DNA of 64,000 bases from Rubellimicrobium sp. CFH 75288 (GCF_009904055.1 NZ_WYDP01000017.1:1-64000); one strand, 5' to 3'; positions 18,264-29,088 are shown, counted from the first letter of the stretch. Notes: generated by a model from the sequence alone, not told the origin. Program-made: numbers and translations.

Positions 18264-20759
18264 CTAGAGGGCGCGGGCCACCGTCTCGCGCTCGAAGATC
18301 TCGATCACGTCGCCCTGGCGGATGTCGTCGTAATTGTCGAAGGCCATGCCGCATTCCTGGCCCGACTGGACCTCCTGGACCTGGTCCTTGAAGCGCTGGA
18401 GCGTCTTGAGGGTGCCCTCGTGGACCACGACGTTGTCGCGCAGCAGACGCACGCCCGCGGACTTGCGCGCCACCCCTTCGGTGACGAGGCAGCCCGCCAC
18501 GCGCCCCACGCCCGAGACCTTGAAGACCTCCAGGATGCGGGCATAGCCGATGAACTTCTCGCGCACCTCGTCCTTGAGCAGCCCCGAGGCCGCGGCGCGG
18601 ATGTCGTCCACCAGGTCGTAGATGATCGAGTAGTAGCGGATCTCCACGCCCTTCTGGCCCGCGGCCGCGCGCGCCGGCGCGTTGGCGCGGACGTTGAAGC
18701 CGATCACGGGCGCCTTGGACGCCTCGGCGAGCCCCACATCCGATTCGGTGATCGCGCCCACGCCCGAATGGAGCACGCGCACGCGGACCTCGTCGTTGCC
18801 GACCTTCTCGAGCGCCTGCACGATCGCCTCGGCCGAGCCCTGCACGTCCGCCTTGACCACCACGGGCAGTTCGGCCACGTCCTTGTCGGCCCGCGCCCGC
18901 GCCATGAGCTGCTCGAGCGTGGTCGCCGCCCCCGCGGCGGCACGGGTCTCGCGCGCCAGACGCTCGCGGTAATCGGCGATCTCGCGCGCCTGCGCCTCGG
19001 TCTCCACCACGTCCAGCGTGTCGCCCGCCTCCGGCGTGCCGTTCAGGCCCAGCACCTCCACCGGAACCGAGGGGCCGGCCTCGGTCACGCGCTCGCCGCG
19101 GTCGTTGAGCAGGGCGCGCACCTTGCCCCACTTCTCGCCCACCACGAACACGTCCCCCTGCCGCAGCGTGCCGTTCTGCACGAGCACGGTGGCCACGGGC
19201 CCGCGGCCGACATCGAGCTTGGCCTCGATCACGGCGCCGCGCGCGGCGCGGTCGGGATTGGCCTTGAGTTCCAGGATCTCGGCCTGCAGCGCGATCGCTT
19301 CCAGCAGGTCGTCGAGGCCCTGGCCCGTCTTGGCCGACACCTCCACGTCCTGCACGTCGCCCGACATCTTCTCCACCACGACCTCGTGCTGGAGCAGGTC
19401 GGTGCGGACCTTGTTGGGATCGGCATCGGGCTTGTCGATCTTGTTGATCGCGACGATCATCGGCACGCCCGCGGCCTTGGCGTGGCTGATCGCCTCCACC
19501 GTCTGGGGCATCACCGCATCGTCGGCGGCGACCACCAGCACCACGATGTCGGTGACCTGCGCGCCGCGCGCGCGCATGGAGGTGAAGGCGGCGTGGCCGG
19601 GCGTGTCGAGGAAGGTGAGCACCGCCCCCGAATCGGTCGTCACCTGATAGGCCCCGATATGCTGGGTGATGCCGCCGGCCTCGCCCGCGACGACGTTGGT
19701 CTTGCGGATCGCGTCCAGAAGCGAGGTCTTGCCGTGGTCCACATGGCCCATGATCGTGATCACGGGCGGCCGCGGACGCAGGTCCTCGGGGCGGTCCTCG
19801 ACCGTGTCGATGGCGTGCTCCACGTCGGCGGCCGACACGCGGCTCACGCGGTGGCCGAACTCCTCCACGATCAGCTCGGCCGTGTCGGCGTCGATGGTCT
19901 GGTTCTGCGTCGCCATGACGCCCATGCGCATCAGCGCCTTGATGACGTCGGCCACGCGCTCGGCCATCCGCTGCGCAAGCTCGCCCACGGTGATCGCCTC
20001 GGGGATCTGGACGTCGCGGACGACCTTCTCGCGCGGCTCCTGGCCCGCGCCCTTCTGGCGCGCGCGCTCCTGCTTGCGGCGCATGGCGGCCAGGCTGCGC
20101 TGGCGCCCTTCCGCATCGAGCGCCTGGGCGAGCGTCAGCTTGCCGCCGCGGCGCTCCTCGCCCTCGCGGCCGGGACGGGCGGGACGGGCGGCCTTGTCGA
20201 GGTCGCGCCCCATCCGCTCGCGGTCGGTCTTGCGCGGCGAGGGCGAGGGCGCGGCGCCGGCCCGGCGCTCCTCGACCGCCGCCGGCGCGGCGGGCGCGGC
20301 CTGCACGGCGGCCTTGCGCGCGGCGATGGCGGCCCGGCGCTCCTCCTCCTCGGCCTTGCGGCGGGCTTCCTCGGCCCGGGCGGCCTCCTCGGCCTCGCGC
20401 TGGGCGAGTTCGGCGAGCTTGCGCTGCCGCTCGGCCTCGCGCTCGGCCTCCTCCTGGGCGCGGCGCTGTGCCTCCTCGGCCTCGCGCGCCCGCGCGACGG
20501 CGAGCGCCTTCATGCGCCGCTCGAGTTCGGCGTCCGAGATGCCGGCGGGCCTGCGCGCGGGATCGCCCAGGATGGCGGCGGCGCGCGTCGCCGTGCCCGC
20601 AGGCGCGGAAGGGGGCGGAGCCGCGACCACGCGCTTGCGGCTCTTGGTCTCCACCACCACGTTCTTGGTCCGCCCGTGGCTGAAGCTCTGCTTCACGCTG
20701 CCGGGCCGGGCGCCGGGGGCGCGGAGGCCAAGGGGTTTCTTGTCGCCGGTATCGCTCAT
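18264..20759 (-). CDS. infB: Translation initiation factor IF-2
   Basis: An 831-residue IF-2. A long charged N-terminus includes an Arg/Glu/Ala-rich coiled-coil tract (about 78-150). The G domain follows with GHVDHGKT at 338-345, DTPGHAAF and NKID, then domains II-IV ending in the fMet-tRNA-binding C2 domain ([21 protein letters not shown] region). It places initiator tRNA on the ribosome. It ends the minus-strand rimP-nusA-ylxR-infB operon, 15 nt after ylxR. The 94-nt stretch between its stop and the IS target site holds only GC-rich hairpins. Confidence 0.98.
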   Translation of the reverse strand: MSDTGDKKPLGLRAPGARPGSVKQSFSHGRTKNVVVETKSRKRVVAAPPPSAPAGTATRAAAILGDPARRPAGISDAELERRMKALAVARAREAEEAQRRAQEEAEREAERQRKLAELAQREAEEAARAEEARRKAEEEERRAAIAARKAAVQAAPAAPAAVEERRAGAAPSPSPRKTDRERMGRDLDKAARPARPGREGEERRGGKLTLAQALDAEGRQRSLAAMRRKQERARQKGAGQEPREKVVRDVQIPEAITVGELAQRMAERVADVIKALMRMGVMATQNQTIDADTAELIVEEFGHRVSRVSAADVEHAIDTVEDRPEDLRPRPPVITIMGHVDHGKTSLLDAIRKTNVVAGEAGGITQHIGAYQVTTDSGAVLTFLDTPGHAAFTSMRARGAQVTDIVVLVVAADDAVMPQTVEAISHAKAAGVPMIVAINKIDKPDADPNKVRTDLLQHEVVVEKMSGDVQDVEVSAKTGQGLDDLLEAIALQAEILELKANPDRAARGAVIEAKLDVGRGPVATVLVQNGTLRQGDVFVVGEKWGKVRALLNDRGERVTEAGPSVPVEVLGLNGTPEAGDTLDVVETEAQAREIADYRERLARETRAAAGAATTLEQLMARARADKDVAELPVVVKADVQGSAEAIVQALEKVGNDEVRVRVLHSGVGAITESDVGLAEASKAPVIGFNVRANAPARAAAGQKGVEIRYYSIIYDLVDDIRAAASGLLKDEVREKFIGYARILEVFKVSGVGRVAGCLVTEGVARKSAGVRLLRDNVVVHEGTLKTLQRFKDQVQEVQSGQECGMAFDNYDDIRQGDVIEIFERETVARAL

Positions 20760-20774
20760 CAGGAATATCTGTCC

Positions 20775-21416
20775 TCAGGGGGCGACGCGCGCGCCGCCGT
20801 CCTCTTGCCTCAGGCCGCGGAGTTTCGCGGCCTCCTCTACAACACGCTCGGCCAGGGCGCCAGACGCCACGGCCGCATGGATCACCGCCTCGCGCCCGAA
20901 GGCCTGCCCGAGTTCCGCCGCCCGGAGGCAGCCGAACCACCGCGCCCCCTCCGGCGTCCAGAGCTTGGCCTTGCCGCGCTCCGACCCGTCCGCGGCCTGC
21001 AGGAGCACCCGCACCCGGGCCCAGGCCCCGCGCCCGCGGCCCTCGCCATGGGCGGCCAGCGCGTCGCGCACCTTCTCGAAGCCGCAGATCGCGACCCCCG
21101 CCTTGCGGCCCAGCGAGACCAGTTCGACCACCCGCGCGGCCAGCAGGCGCTCGACCTCGTCGGCCAGACCCTCGGGGACGGTCACGGGCGCGCGCGCGGC
21201 CCGCGCGAACGGCCCGCGGGCCGCCTTTTCCAAGATGGGGCGCGACGCGGTCGCATACAGCCCCCGCCCCGGCAGTTTTCCCGTGACGTCGGGGCACAGG
21301 ACGCCGTCGGGGCCCACCACGAAGCGGACTAGCCCCTCCTTGGGCGCCGTCTCGCCGGTGATGACGCAGCGCCGCTCCGGCCCGTCCCGCTCCGCCCGCG
21401 CGCCTCCGCGCCCCAT
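20775..21416 (-). CDS. YlxR/RnpM family RNA-binding protein with L7Ae-like domain
   Basis: A 213-residue protein. The N-terminal YlxR domain (DUF448) has RRCVITGETAPKEGLVRFVVGPDG and GRGLYA. The second half (from about residue 80) resembles the L7Ae-like fold found fused to YlxR in alphaproteobacteria (VELVSLGRKAGVAICGFEKV). B. subtilis YlxR (RnpM) modulates RNase P, so an RNA role is likely. It sits between nusA (6-nt gap) and infB (15-nt gap), the conserved position. Confidence 0.92.
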   Translation of the reverse strand: MGRGGARAERDGPERRCVITGETAPKEGLVRFVVGPDGVLCPDVTGKLPGRGLYATASRPILEKAARGPFARAARAPVTVPEGLADEVERLLAARVVELVSLGRKAGVAICGFEKVRDALAAHGEGRGRGAWARVRVLLQAADGSERGKAKLWTPEGARWFGCLRAAELGQAFGREAVIHAAVASGALAERVVEEAAKLRGLRQEDGGARVAP

Positions 21417-21422
21417 CGCCCG

Positions 21423-23144
21423 TCAGCTCCCGGCCTGGGCGGCCGGCTCGGCCTCGTCCTCGGCCTGCGCGGCGATCTCGTCCGGATCGACCCAGCCCAG
21501 GGCCACGCGCGCCGACATCACCATGTCGCGCGCCTCCTCGATTCCGAGATCGAAGCCCTCGAGGATGCCCTCGTCCTTGACGCGCTTGCCGTCCACCTCG
21601 GTCCAGCCACCGGCCAGTTCCCAGTCGGCCAGCGTGGCGAAATCCTCGAGCGTGCGGATGCCCTCGCGCGCCAGCGCCTCGAGCATGGGCGGGGTGAGGC
21701 CGGGAAAGCCGATCAGGCTCTCCTCCACGCCCGCGGCGCGCACGCGCTCGAGCGCGGCCGCGCGCTCGGCCTCGATATGGTCGCGGGCGCGCGCCTGCAG
21801 CTCCTCGGCCGTGTCCTCGTCCACGCCCTCGATGGCCAGAAGCTCCTCGCGGTCCACATAGGCCACCTCCTCGACGGTGCGGAAGCCTTCGGAGACCAGA
21901 AGCTGGGCAAAGAACTCGTCGAGATCGAGCGTGGAGACGAAGAGCTGGGTGCAGCGGTCGAAATCGGCCTGACGGCGCTGGCTGTCCTGCTCCTCGGTCA
22001 TGATGTCGATCATCAGCCCGGTGAGCTGCGAGGCCAGGCGCACGTTCTGCCCCCGCCGCCCGATGGCGAGCGAAAGCTGGTCCTCCGGCACGACGACCTC
22101 GATGCGCTCGGCCTCCTCGTCGAGCACGACCTTGGACACCTCGGCCGGCTGGAGCGCGTTGACGAGGAAGGTCGGCACGTCCTGGTTCCAGGGGATGATG
22201 TCGATCTTCTCGCCCCCGAGCTCGCCCACCACCGCCTGCACGCGGCTGCCGCGCATGCCCACGCAGGCGCCCACCGGGTCGATCGAGTTGTCATAGGAGA
22301 CCACCGCGATCTTGGCGCGGCTGCCGGGATCGCGCGCCACGGCCTTGATCTCGATGACGCCCTCGTAGATCTCGGGCACCTCCATCTTGAACAATTCGGC
22401 CATGAATTCGGGCGCCGCGCGGCTGAGGAAGATCTGCGGCCCCTTGGGCTCGCGGCGCACGTCCTTGACATAGGCGCGCACGCGGTCGCCGGGGCGCCAG
22501 GCCTCGCGCGGGATGCGGTCGGCGCGGCGCATCACGGCCTCGCCCGCGCCCACATCGACGATGAGGTTGCCGAACTCCTCGCGCTTGACGGTGCCGTTGA
22601 CGATCGTGCCGACGCGATCCTTGAACTCCTCGTACTGCCGGTCGCGCTCGGCCTCGCGGACCTTCTGGAGGATGACCTGCTTGGCCGATTGCGCGGCGAT
22701 CCGGCCCAGTTCGACGGGCGGCACCTCGTCCACGATCTCGTCGCCGGGGGCGGGCTCGGCCTCCTGCGCGGCCTCGTCGATCTTGCGGTCGGCCTCCGTG
22801 CGGGCGCGCAGCAGGAAGCGCCGTGCGCCTTCCGGGCCCAGGACGGTCACGGCAGGGCGCGCCTGGGCGACGATGAGCCGCGCCTCCTCGGGCGTCACCT
22901 GCGCCTGGTAGTTCTCCAGCGCCTCGGGTTCGACCACGCTGCGCACGCGGGTAAAGGTCGCGCGGCCCGTCTTGCGGTCGATGGACACGCGGATGTCCAT
23001 CTCGGTGCCGTAGCGCGACTTGGCCGCGCGGGCGAGCGACTCCTCCATCGCCTCCACCACGAGGCCGGGGTCGATCATCTTCTCGCGCGCGACCGCCTCG
23101 GCGGTCTGCAACAGTTCGAGCTGGTTGGCGGAGGTGATGGCCAT
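21423..23144 (-). CDS. nusA: Transcription termination/antitermination factor NusA
   Basis: A 573-residue NusA. The N-terminal RNA-polymerase-binding domain begins [19 protein letters not shown]. An S1 domain, two KH domains ([31 protein letters not shown]), helix-hairpin-helix-rich acidic repeats and an acidic C-terminus follow. It controls pausing and Rho- or hairpin-dependent termination. The ATG at 23144 shares a base with the rimP stop (TGATG) and has AGAGGAGAAG upstream. A GTG one codon earlier is less likely. Confidence 0.97.
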   Translation of the reverse strand: MAITSANQLELLQTAEAVAREKMIDPGLVVEAMEESLARAAKSRYGTEMDIRVSIDRKTGRATFTRVRSVVEPEALENYQAQVTPEEARLIVAQARPAVTVLGPEGARRFLLRARTEADRKIDEAAQEAEPAPGDEIVDEVPPVELGRIAAQSAKQVILQKVREAERDRQYEEFKDRVGTIVNGTVKREEFGNLIVDVGAGEAVMRRADRIPREAWRPGDRVRAYVKDVRREPKGPQIFLSRAAPEFMAELFKMEVPEIYEGVIEIKAVARDPGSRAKIAVVSYDNSIDPVGACVGMRGSRVQAVVGELGGEKIDIIPWNQDVPTFLVNALQPAEVSKVVLDEEAERIEVVVPEDQLSLAIGRRGQNVRLASQLTGLMIDIMTEEQDSQRRQADFDRCTQLFVSTLDLDEFFAQLLVSEGFRTVEEVAYVDREELLAIEGVDEDTAEELQARARDHIEAERAAALERVRAAGVEESLIGFPGLTPPMLEALAREGIRTLEDFATLADWELAGGWTEVDGKRVKDEGILEGFDLGIEEARDMVMSARVALGWVDPDEIAAQAEDEAEPAAQAGS

Positions 23145-23791
23145 CACTGCTTCTCCTCTGGAAGGCCGCCGGAGGGGCCGGGATCCGGCTCGTCCTCCTC
23201 GTCGTCGGACAGGGTCTCGACGGCGTCGAATCGGCTGGGATCGATGCGACCGCCATCCCTGGCGGCGCGCAGGCTTTCACGGATCAGATCGTCGGTGAGC
23301 ACGAGCTTGGCCTCGGCGATCCAGTCGAAGCGCAGCCCGATCGTCACGCGCCCCTCGCCCCCCGGCGCATCGATCTCGATGAGCACCTCGTCGCCCTCGG
23401 GACCCGGCTCGAGGCCTCCGAGCGTGCCGCGGAACCGCCGGCGCCCGTCGATGGGCGCCTCCGTCTCGATCTTGGCCTCGAAGCCCGCCCAGCGGGCGAA
23501 GTCGGCCGGACGGGTCAGGGGCCGGTCGATCCCCGGCGAGGAGACCTCGAGCGTGTATGCCTCGGCGATCGGGTCCTCCACGTCGAGCACGGCCGACAGC
23601 GCCGTGGACAGACGCGCGCAATCCTCCACCTCCATGGTCCCGTCGGGGCGCTGCGCCATGACCTGCAGGGTCTTGCGCTGCCCCCCCATCAGCCTGAGCC
23701 GCACGAGTTCCAGCCCCAGCCCCTCGGCCACGGGCGCGGCCAGATCGGCCAGGCGGCGGTCTATGGCGGTTCGGGCGACGAGGTCTGGCAT
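23144..23791 (-). CDS. rimP: Ribosome maturation factor RimP
   Basis: A 215-residue RimP, needed for 30S subunit assembly. The conserved N-terminal domain includes [19 protein letters not shown] and the core [14 protein letters not shown]. The C-terminal SH3-like domain ends in an acidic tail. The start at 23791 ([14 protein letters not shown]) is chosen because it matches the family N-terminus; upstream sequence in the same frame is Pro/Arg-rich and unlike the family. It is the first gene of the nusA-infB operon. Confidence 0.96.
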   Translation of the reverse strand: MPDLVARTAIDRRLADLAAPVAEGLGLELVRLRLMGGQRKTLQVMAQRPDGTMEVEDCARLSTALSAVLDVEDPIAEAYTLEVSSPGIDRPLTRPADFARWAGFEAKIETEAPIDGRRRFRGTLGGLEPGPEGDEVLIEIDAPGGEGRVTIGLRFDWIAEAKLVLTDDLIRESLRAARDGGRIDPSRFDAVETLSDDEEDEPDPGPSGGLPEEKQ

Positions 23792-23969
23792 GAAGGCTCC
23801 GCGGAAGGGACAGGCCGGAAACGAAAAGACGGGCGCGCGGCCCGTCGGTGGTCTGCCGGTGGACGCCGGGGGTGGAGACCGGCGCGCCGCTGTCAAGGGC
23901 GCATATAGGCAAGGCCCCGTGCGGATGCAAGCGTCCCCCGCGTCGAAAGCTCGGGGAGCGCGTGCCCCG

Positions 23970-25274
23970 TCAGGCCGCGAACCACCACCGCTCGGCCAGC
24001 CGCCCGCCGTCGAGCGGCGCCACGCCCGAGACCGGGCCGTGGCCGAGGGCAGGATCGTGCGCGACGCGCAGCGGCAGGTTCAGCGCGACGGACGGCGCCC
24101 CATCGCCGCGCAGCCAGCGGCGCAGGGCGGCCCAGGCCTCGGCGCGTTCGCCGGCCCCTCGCGCCTCGCGCAGCCTGCGCCGCAGCGCCCCGAAACCCTC
24201 CGGGTCGCGGGCCAGGCGCGGCGCCCAGGGCCCGGCAAGGGCGAGGGCCAGCGTGCCGTCCTCGGTCGCGGACCAGTCGTGCAGGACCGGCCGGCCGCCT
24301 GCCGGCGCCGCGGACGGGGCAGGCTCGGGGGCGAGCGCGGCATGGCAGGGCCCGAACGGATCGGCGGCGGCCGCTTCCCCCTCCCAGAGGCGGGGCCAGT
24401 CCTCGGCCGTTCCCTCCCCCTCGAGCAGGAGCTGGCGCGGCCCCGCGGCCTCCGCAAGGCCGAGCCCTGCGCGGCGCGCCGCCGCCACGAGCCCCGGTCC
24501 GGCGAGGTCGGCGGCGTGGACGGCACCCCTCTCCAGCGCCGCGAGCCGGTCGCGCGCCTCGGGCAGCGCCACGATGTCCACTGCATCGAAGAACCCAGCC
24601 GCTCCGTCGCGGCGATGTCCGTCCACGCGCAGCAGGCGCAGGAGGCCCTCCGCCTGCTCGGTCGGACGGTAGAGACCGCTGCCCGTGCCCTCCGCCCGCC
24701 CCTCGGGCCAGATCACGAGGCGCGGATCGGCGAGATGGAGAGGCAGGTCGGGATCGGGCTCGCGCAGCACGAGTCGCAGCCCCCCCGCCCCGTCCGGGGC
24801 GGTCCGCTCGATCCGCCGCAGGAGCCAGGCCAGGGGAGAGCCGTGCCGGTGCCGCTCCAGCGAGGCGATCGCATCCTGCGGCCGGACGGGCGTGCCGTCG
24901 GCGAACCGCGCCTCGGGGTCGAGGAGCAGCCGCCAGTCGCGTCCTGCCCCGTCGGCCTCCCAGGCGACGGCGAGGGCCGGGCGCAGCGCCCCGTCCGCTC
25001 CCCATTCGGTCAGGGTCTCGGCCACGCCCCCGCAGGCGAGCGCCAGGCGCGGGCAGGCGCCGCACGTGTCCCAGCCCTCGCGCCCCCGCGGCAGCGGCCC
25101 GGCCACGGCGAGGCGCAGAACGCCCCCGCGCCCCCGCGCCTCGAGCGGCACCCCCGACGCCGCGAGGACGCCGGCGAGCACACCGGCGGCCAGAAGGCCC
25201 CGCCGGCTCATCCGCCCGTCGAGCCGTCGCAGCGGGGGGACGGGCCGTCGCGCGACAGGCCAGCGCGGCGCCAT
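23970..25274 (-). CDS. Family 5 (peptide/nickel-type) solute-binding protein, Tat signal
   Basis: A 434-residue protein of the SBP_bac_5 group. A twin-arginine signal ([19 protein letters not shown] at about 23-41) is followed by a mature domain with [29 protein letters not shown], the standard extracytoplasmic oligopeptide-binding signature. It captures peptides or similar ligands for an ABC importer, but no permease or ATPase genes are adjacent. The start at 25274 lies 3 nt after the prolyl aminopeptidase stop; an internal ATG at 25211 right before the twin-arginine motif is an equal alternative. Confidence 0.8.
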   Translation of the reverse strand: MAPRWPVARRPVPPLRRLDGRMSRRGLLAAGVLAGVLAASGVPLEARGRGGVLRLAVAGPLPRGREGWDTCGACPRLALACGGVAETLTEWGADGALRPALAVAWEADGAGRDWRLLLDPEARFADGTPVRPQDAIASLERHRHGSPLAWLLRRIERTAPDGAGGLRLVLREPDPDLPLHLADPRLVIWPEGRAEGTGSGLYRPTEQAEGLLRLLRVDGHRRDGAAGFFDAVDIVALPEARDRLAALERGAVHAADLAGPGLVAAARRAGLGLAEAAGPRQLLLEGEGTAEDWPRLWEGEAAAADPFGPCHAALAPEPAPSAAPAGGRPVLHDWSATEDGTLALALAGPWAPRLARDPEGFGALRRRLREARGAGERAEAWAALRRWLRGDGAPSVALNLPLRVAHDPALGHGPVSGVAPLDGGRLAERWWFAA

Positions 25275-25277
25275 GGC

Positions 25278-26309
25278 TCAGCCGCCCGCGCCGGACAGGC
25301 CGGGCCGCCCGACCGCGGCGCCGGCCCGCTCGGCGATCCGGTCCGTCGCCCGCACCAGCGCCGCGGTGATCCCCGGCTCGGACAGGGCATGGCCGGCACG
25401 CCCGACCATCTCGAGCCGCGCCGCAGGCCAGGCCTGCGCCAGCCGCCAGGCCGAGGCGGGCGGGCAGATCATGTCGTAGCGGCCCTGCACGATCGTGCCG
25501 GGGATGCCGGCGATCCGTGCCATGTTGTGCAGGATCGCCTGATCCGGGGCCAGAAAGCCCCCATGGACGAAATAGTGGTTCTCGATGCGGGCGAAGGCCC
25601 GGGCGTAATCGGCAGGCGCGTCGAAGGCCACCCCCTCGTTGTCGATGGACGCCAGCGCGTTCTCCCATCCGGCCCAGATGCGGGCATGGCGGATCTCCTC
25701 GCGCAGGTCGCCGCAGAACAGCCGCCGGTGATAGGCGGCGATCAGGTCGCCGCGCTCCGGCTCGGGGATGGGGGCCACGAAGCGCTCCCACAGGTCGGGC
25801 CAGAAGGCGCCCGCGCCGCCGCCATAGAACCAGTCGAGTTCGGGTCGCGTCATCAGGAACACGCCCCGCAGCACGAGGTGGCGGACGCGGTCGGGATACG
25901 ACTGCGCATAGAGCAGCGCCAGCGTCGCCCCCCAGGAGCCGCCGAACACGCAGGCCCAGGCCTCGATGCCCAGCCTTGCGCGGATCCGCTCGATATCGGC
26001 GACCAGATGCCAGGTCGTGTTGGCCTCCACCGCGGCATGGGGCCGCGAGCGGCCACAGCCGCGCTGGTCGAACAGGACGATCCGGAACGCGGCGGGATCG
26101 AAATAGCGCCGCATGGCCGGGCTGCATCCCCCGCCGGGCCCTCCGTGCAGCACGACCACGGGCAGGCCGCGCGGGTTGCCGCATTCCTCCACATGGAGCC
26201 TGTGCCCTCCGCCCACATCGAGCATGTGGGTCGCAAAGGGCTCGATGGCCGGGTAGAGGGCCGGATGCGGCGCGAGCCGCGACCGGACGGGGGCGGAGAC
26301 CTTGTCCAT
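25278..26309 (-). CDS. pip: Prolyl aminopeptidase (proline iminopeptidase)
   Basis: A 343-residue alpha/beta hydrolase of peptidase family S33. The oxyanion loop is HGGPGG at 55-60, the nucleophile is S125 in FGGSWGATL, and DQRGCGRS precedes it. The acid and histidine lie in GRYDMICP and GRAGHALSE near the C-terminus. It removes N-terminal proline from peptides in the cytoplasm. It pairs with the adjacent peptide-type binding protein gene, suggesting peptide use. The start overlaps no other gene and faces ubiG. Confidence 0.95.
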   Translation of the reverse strand: MDKVSAPVRSRLAPHPALYPAIEPFATHMLDVGGGHRLHVEECGNPRGLPVVVLHGGPGGGCSPAMRRYFDPAAFRIVLFDQRGCGRSRPHAAVEANTTWHLVADIERIRARLGIEAWACVFGGSWGATLALLYAQSYPDRVRHLVLRGVFLMTRPELDWFYGGGAGAFWPDLWERFVAPIPEPERGDLIAAYHRRLFCGDLREEIRHARIWAGWENALASIDNEGVAFDAPADYARAFARIENHYFVHGGFLAPDQAILHNMARIAGIPGTIVQGRYDMICPPASAWRLAQAWPAARLEMVGRAGHALSEPGITAALVRATDRIAERAGAAVGRPGLSGAGG

Positions 26310-26355
26310 GACAGGCCTATATCATCCCCGGACCGCCCGGGGCGAGGGGGGAGGG

Positions 26356-27144
26356 ATGACGAGCGAGCGAGCAGAAGACCCGGTGCGCGGGGCGGACTCC
26401 GCCTCCAGCATCGATGCGGCCGAACTGGCCAAGTTCGAGGCGATGGCGGCCCGGTGGTGGGACCCGGCGGGGCCGATGGCGCCCCTGCATGCGATGAACC
26501 CCGTCCGGCTGGACTGGATGCTGCCCTGGCTGCGCAGCCTGGCCGGGGAGGCGCGGCCGGACGCGGACCCGGGTCGTCCGCTCGGCGGCCTGCGGGTGCT
26601 CGACGTCGGCTGCGGCGGCGGCCTCGTGGCCGAGCCGCTCGCCCGGCTCGGAGCCGCGGTGACGGGAATCGACCCTTCGGCCGAGGTGATCGCGGCGGCG
26701 CGGGCCCATGCCGCCCAGGCGGGCCTCGCCGTGGACTACCAGGCCCGGACCGCCGAGGCGCTGGCCGCCTCGGGCGCGGTCTTCGACGCGGTGCTCGCGC
26801 TCGAGGTGGTGGAGCATGTGGAGGACCGGCCGGCCTTCCTCTGCACGCTCGCGGCGCTGGTCCGTCCGGGCGGTCTCGTGCTGCTCTCCACGCTGAACCG
26901 CACGGCGCGGTCCTTTGCGCTCGCGGTGGTGGGGGCGGAATGGGTCCTGGGCTGGCTGCCGCGCGGCACGCACGACTGGCGCCGCTTTCCGCGCCCCGAG
27001 GAATTGTCCGGCTGGCTTGCCGCGGCGGGTCTGCGCCCGCTCGGGACGACGGGGTTCGTCTTTCACCCGCTGCGGGGTGCCTGGCACCTGTCGGAGGAGG
27101 ACCTGTCGGTGAACTACGCCATCGCCGCCCGCCGCGACGGCTGA
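26356..27144 (+). CDS. ubiG: Ubiquinone biosynthesis O-methyltransferase UbiG
   Basis: A 262-residue class I SAM methyltransferase. FEAMAARWWDPAGPMAPLHAMNPVR near residues 27-51 is the UbiG signature. The SAM motif VLDVGCGGGLVAEPLA starts at residue 81. EVVEHV and LSTLNRT follow, as in UbiG/Coq3. It catalyses the two O-methylation steps of ubiquinone synthesis. The ATG at 26356 has AGGGGGGAGGG upstream. Divergent from pip; convergent with the nitrilase-family gene, 8 nt apart. Confidence 0.95.
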   Translation: MTSERAEDPVRGADSASSIDAAELAKFEAMAARWWDPAGPMAPLHAMNPVRLDWMLPWLRSLAGEARPDADPGRPLGGLRVLDVGCGGGLVAEPLARLGAAVTGIDPSAEVIAAARAHAAQAGLAVDYQARTAEALAASGAVFDAVLALEVVEHVEDRPAFLCTLAALVRPGGLVLLSTLNRTARSFALAVVGAEWVLGWLPRGTHDWRRFPRPEELSGWLAAAGLRPLGTTGFVFHPLRGAWHLSEEDLSVNYAIAARRDG

Positions 27145-27152
27145 GCCCCCGC

Positions 27153-27965
27153 TCAGGGCCCCTCGAAGGGGCGGTCGTGGCGCAGCGAGGGCAGGCGCCG
27201 GCGCGCCTCGGCCACGGCGCCCGGATCGAGGTCCACGACCCCCACCCCCTCCTCGCGGCCCATGTCGAGCAGCACCTCGCCCCAGGGTCCGACCGCCAGC
27301 GAATGGCCATGCGTGCGGCGGCCAGACCCGTGCTCGCCCGTCTGCGCGGCAGCGAGCAGGAAGCTTCCCGTCTCGATGGCACGGGCGCGCAGCAGCACCT
27401 CCCAATGGGCCTCGCCCGTGGGGCGGGTAAAGGCCGCAGGCGACAGGATCACCTCCGCCCCGGCCTGCGCCAGCGCGCGGTGGAGGTGGGCAAACCGCAG
27501 GTCGTAGCAGATCGTCAGACCCAGCGCGGCCAGGGGCGTGCGCGCCAGGACGGCCCGGCTGCCGGGCCGGAACCCCTCGCTCTCGCGCCAGGTCTCGGCG
27601 GGCGAGAGGTCCACGTCGAAGAGGTGGATCTTGTCGTAGCGCGCCGCGATCTCCCCGTCCGGCCCGATCAGGACCGAGCGGTTGGCCAGCCGGGCCTCGC
27701 CCGGCAGGCGCAGCGCGAGAGAGCCCGCGGCAATCCAGACGCCGTGGCGCCGAGCCTCCTCGCGCAGGCCGGCGAGGACCGGGTCGGCCCCCTCCTCCTG
27801 TGCGCGGGCGAGCAGGACCTCGCGGGGCGCGAGGCAGTTGGTCATCTCGGGTGTGCAGACCAGGCCCGCGCCTCGCGCGGCCGCCTCGGCCAGGAGTGGG
27901 CGCAGCCGGGCGAGGTTGGCCGCGGGGTCGTCGCCGGCCGTGAACTGGACCAGCGCCGCGCGCAT
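27153..27965 (-). CDS. Carbon-nitrogen hydrolase (nitrilase superfamily, Nit1-like amidase)
   Basis: A 270-residue nitrilase-fold enzyme. The catalytic triad is E40 (TPEMTN), K112 (YDKIHLFDVD) and C153 (LTICYDLRF). The YDKIHLFDVD and RAIETGSFLLAAAQTGEH motifs place it with Nit1/YafV-type omega-amidases such as deaminated glutathione amidase. That substrate is a likely guess, not proven by sequence. It abuts the glutaredoxin gene with no gap (ATG right after its TGA), supporting a redox/glutathione link. Confidence 0.92.
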   Translation of the reverse strand: MRAALVQFTAGDDPAANLARLRPLLAEAAARGAGLVCTPEMTNCLAPREVLLARAQEEGADPVLAGLREEARRHGVWIAAGSLALRLPGEARLANRSVLIGPDGEIAARYDKIHLFDVDLSPAETWRESEGFRPGSRAVLARTPLAALGLTICYDLRFAHLHRALAQAGAEVILSPAAFTRPTGEAHWEVLLRARAIETGSFLLAAAQTGEHGSGRRTHGHSLAVGPWGEVLLDMGREEGVGVVDLDPGAVAEARRRLPSLRHDRPFEGP

Positions 27966-28223
27966 TCAGCCGGCCAGCAGCGGGTCGAGGCGGCCGCGCG
28001 CGTCGAGGTCGTGCAGGTCGTCGCTGCCGCCGACATGGCGGCCGTCGATGAAGATCTGCGGCACCGTCCGCCGCCCGCCGGCGCGCGCGACCATCTCGGC
28101 CCGCCGCTCGGGATGGCGGACCACGTCCACCTCCTCGAAGGCCGCGCCCTTGGCGCGCAGCAGCCGCTTGGCGGCATGGCAATAGCCGCAGGTGGGAGAG
28201 GTATAGATCTCGATCCGGGGCAT
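27966..28223 (-). CDS. grxC: Glutaredoxin 3
   Basis: An 85-residue glutaredoxin. The dithiol active site CGYC lies at 12-15, the glutathione-binding TVPQIFIDG near 53-61, and GGSDDL follows. It reduces disulfides with glutathione in the cytoplasm. The start at 28223 gives the usual MPRIEIYTSPTC beginning. It lies between comF and the nitrilase gene, a conserved alphaproteobacterial trio. Confidence 0.95.
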   Translation of the reverse strand: MPRIEIYTSPTCGYCHAAKRLLRAKGAAFEEVDVVRHPERRAEMVARAGGRRTVPQIFIDGRHVGGSDDLHDLDARGRLDPLLAG

Positions 28224-28287
28224 GCTCCGCCTCCTGTTGCGGACAAGGGACCTAGGCGCGCGTCCGGCCTGCGTCCAGTGGGCACCC

Positions 28288-29088
28288 TCACCCGTCCCGT
28301 CCCGCGCGCGCGAGCACGAGCACGCGCACATCGGCTGCCCCTGCCGCCCGGAGGGCCCTCGCGCAGGCGCCGAGCGTGGCCCCCGTGGTCAGCACGTCGT
28401 CCACGAGGATGGCCGTACAGCCCTCGACGCCGCCGGCGCGACGGGGATGGGGGCGGATGGCTCCCTCTAGGGCAGCCAGGCGGCCTGCCCGGCCACCCGC
28501 CCCCTGGGGCGCCGTCCGCCTCGTCCGGCAGAGGGCATCCACCCGGACCGGCAGGTCGAGCACCCGCGCGACGCCCGCGGCCAGATGCTGGGCCTGGTTG
28601 TAGCGCCGGGCCAGAAGGCGCGTCCAGTGAAGCGGCACGGGCACCAGGACGGGTCGGCGTACCCCTGCGAGCAGCGGGGCCGCGACCGCCGCCATCCAGC
28701 CGCCGAGAGCCGGAGCGAGATCCGTCCGGTCGCCGTGCTTGAGAGCGAGGACGAGCGCGCGGCCCGTCCCCCCATAGGCCAGTGCGGCGCGCCCGCGCGA
28801 CCAGGGGGGAGGCTGGCGCAGGCAGTCGTCGCACTGCACCTCCCCGTCGTCCCGCCCGGGCAGGGCCGCCCCGCAGAGGTCGCAGACGAGCACGCCCTGC
28901 AGGAACCCCGCGTCGCGCCAGCAGGGCGGGCAGAGGCCCGCCTCGCTCTCGGCAAGGTCGCCGCAGGCCAGACAGGCGGGCGGATAGAGGAGGCGGCGCA
29001 GCCGGGCCGCGCCCTCCCGCAGCCGGAGGCGCGATCCCTTCGCGCGCAACCCTTCTGCATTCCGTGCGTCCACCTGACCGCTTTCCAT
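28288..29088 (-). CDS. comF: ComF family protein (competence-associated phosphoribosyltransferase-like)
   Basis: A 266-residue ComF homologue. The N-terminal four-cysteine zinc region has CLACGDLAESEAGLCPPC and CDLCGAALP...CDDC. The C-terminal phosphoribosyltransferase-type domain has ILVDDVLTTGATL and the RRYNQAQHLA loop. In transformable bacteria ComF supports single-strand DNA uptake; in Rhodobacter capsulatus comF homologues are needed to receive DNA from gene transfer agents. Its start is only 29 nt from the divergent methyltransferase reading frame, so its promoter must lie within that gene's 5' region. Confidence 0.93.
   Translation of the reverse strand: MESGQVDARNAEGLRAKGSRLRLREGAARLRRLLYPPACLACGDLAESEAGLCPPCWRDAGFLQGVLVCDLCGAALPGRDDGEVQCDDCLRQPPPWSRGRAALAYGGTGRALVLALKHGDRTDLAPALGGWMAAVAAPLLAGVRRPVLVPVPLHWTRLLARRYNQAQHLAAGVARVLDLPVRVDALCRTRRTAPQGAGGRAGRLAALEGAIRPHPRRAGGVEGCTAILVDDVLTTGATLGACARALRAAGAADVRVLVLARAGRDG

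Noticed and set aside
21777-28742. Very long open frame of over 2300 codons on the plus strand
   Set aside because: It lies antisense to nusA, rimP, pip and others, is Arg/Ala/Gly/Pro-rich, and arises from high GC at the third codon position of the real genes. No domain is recognisable.
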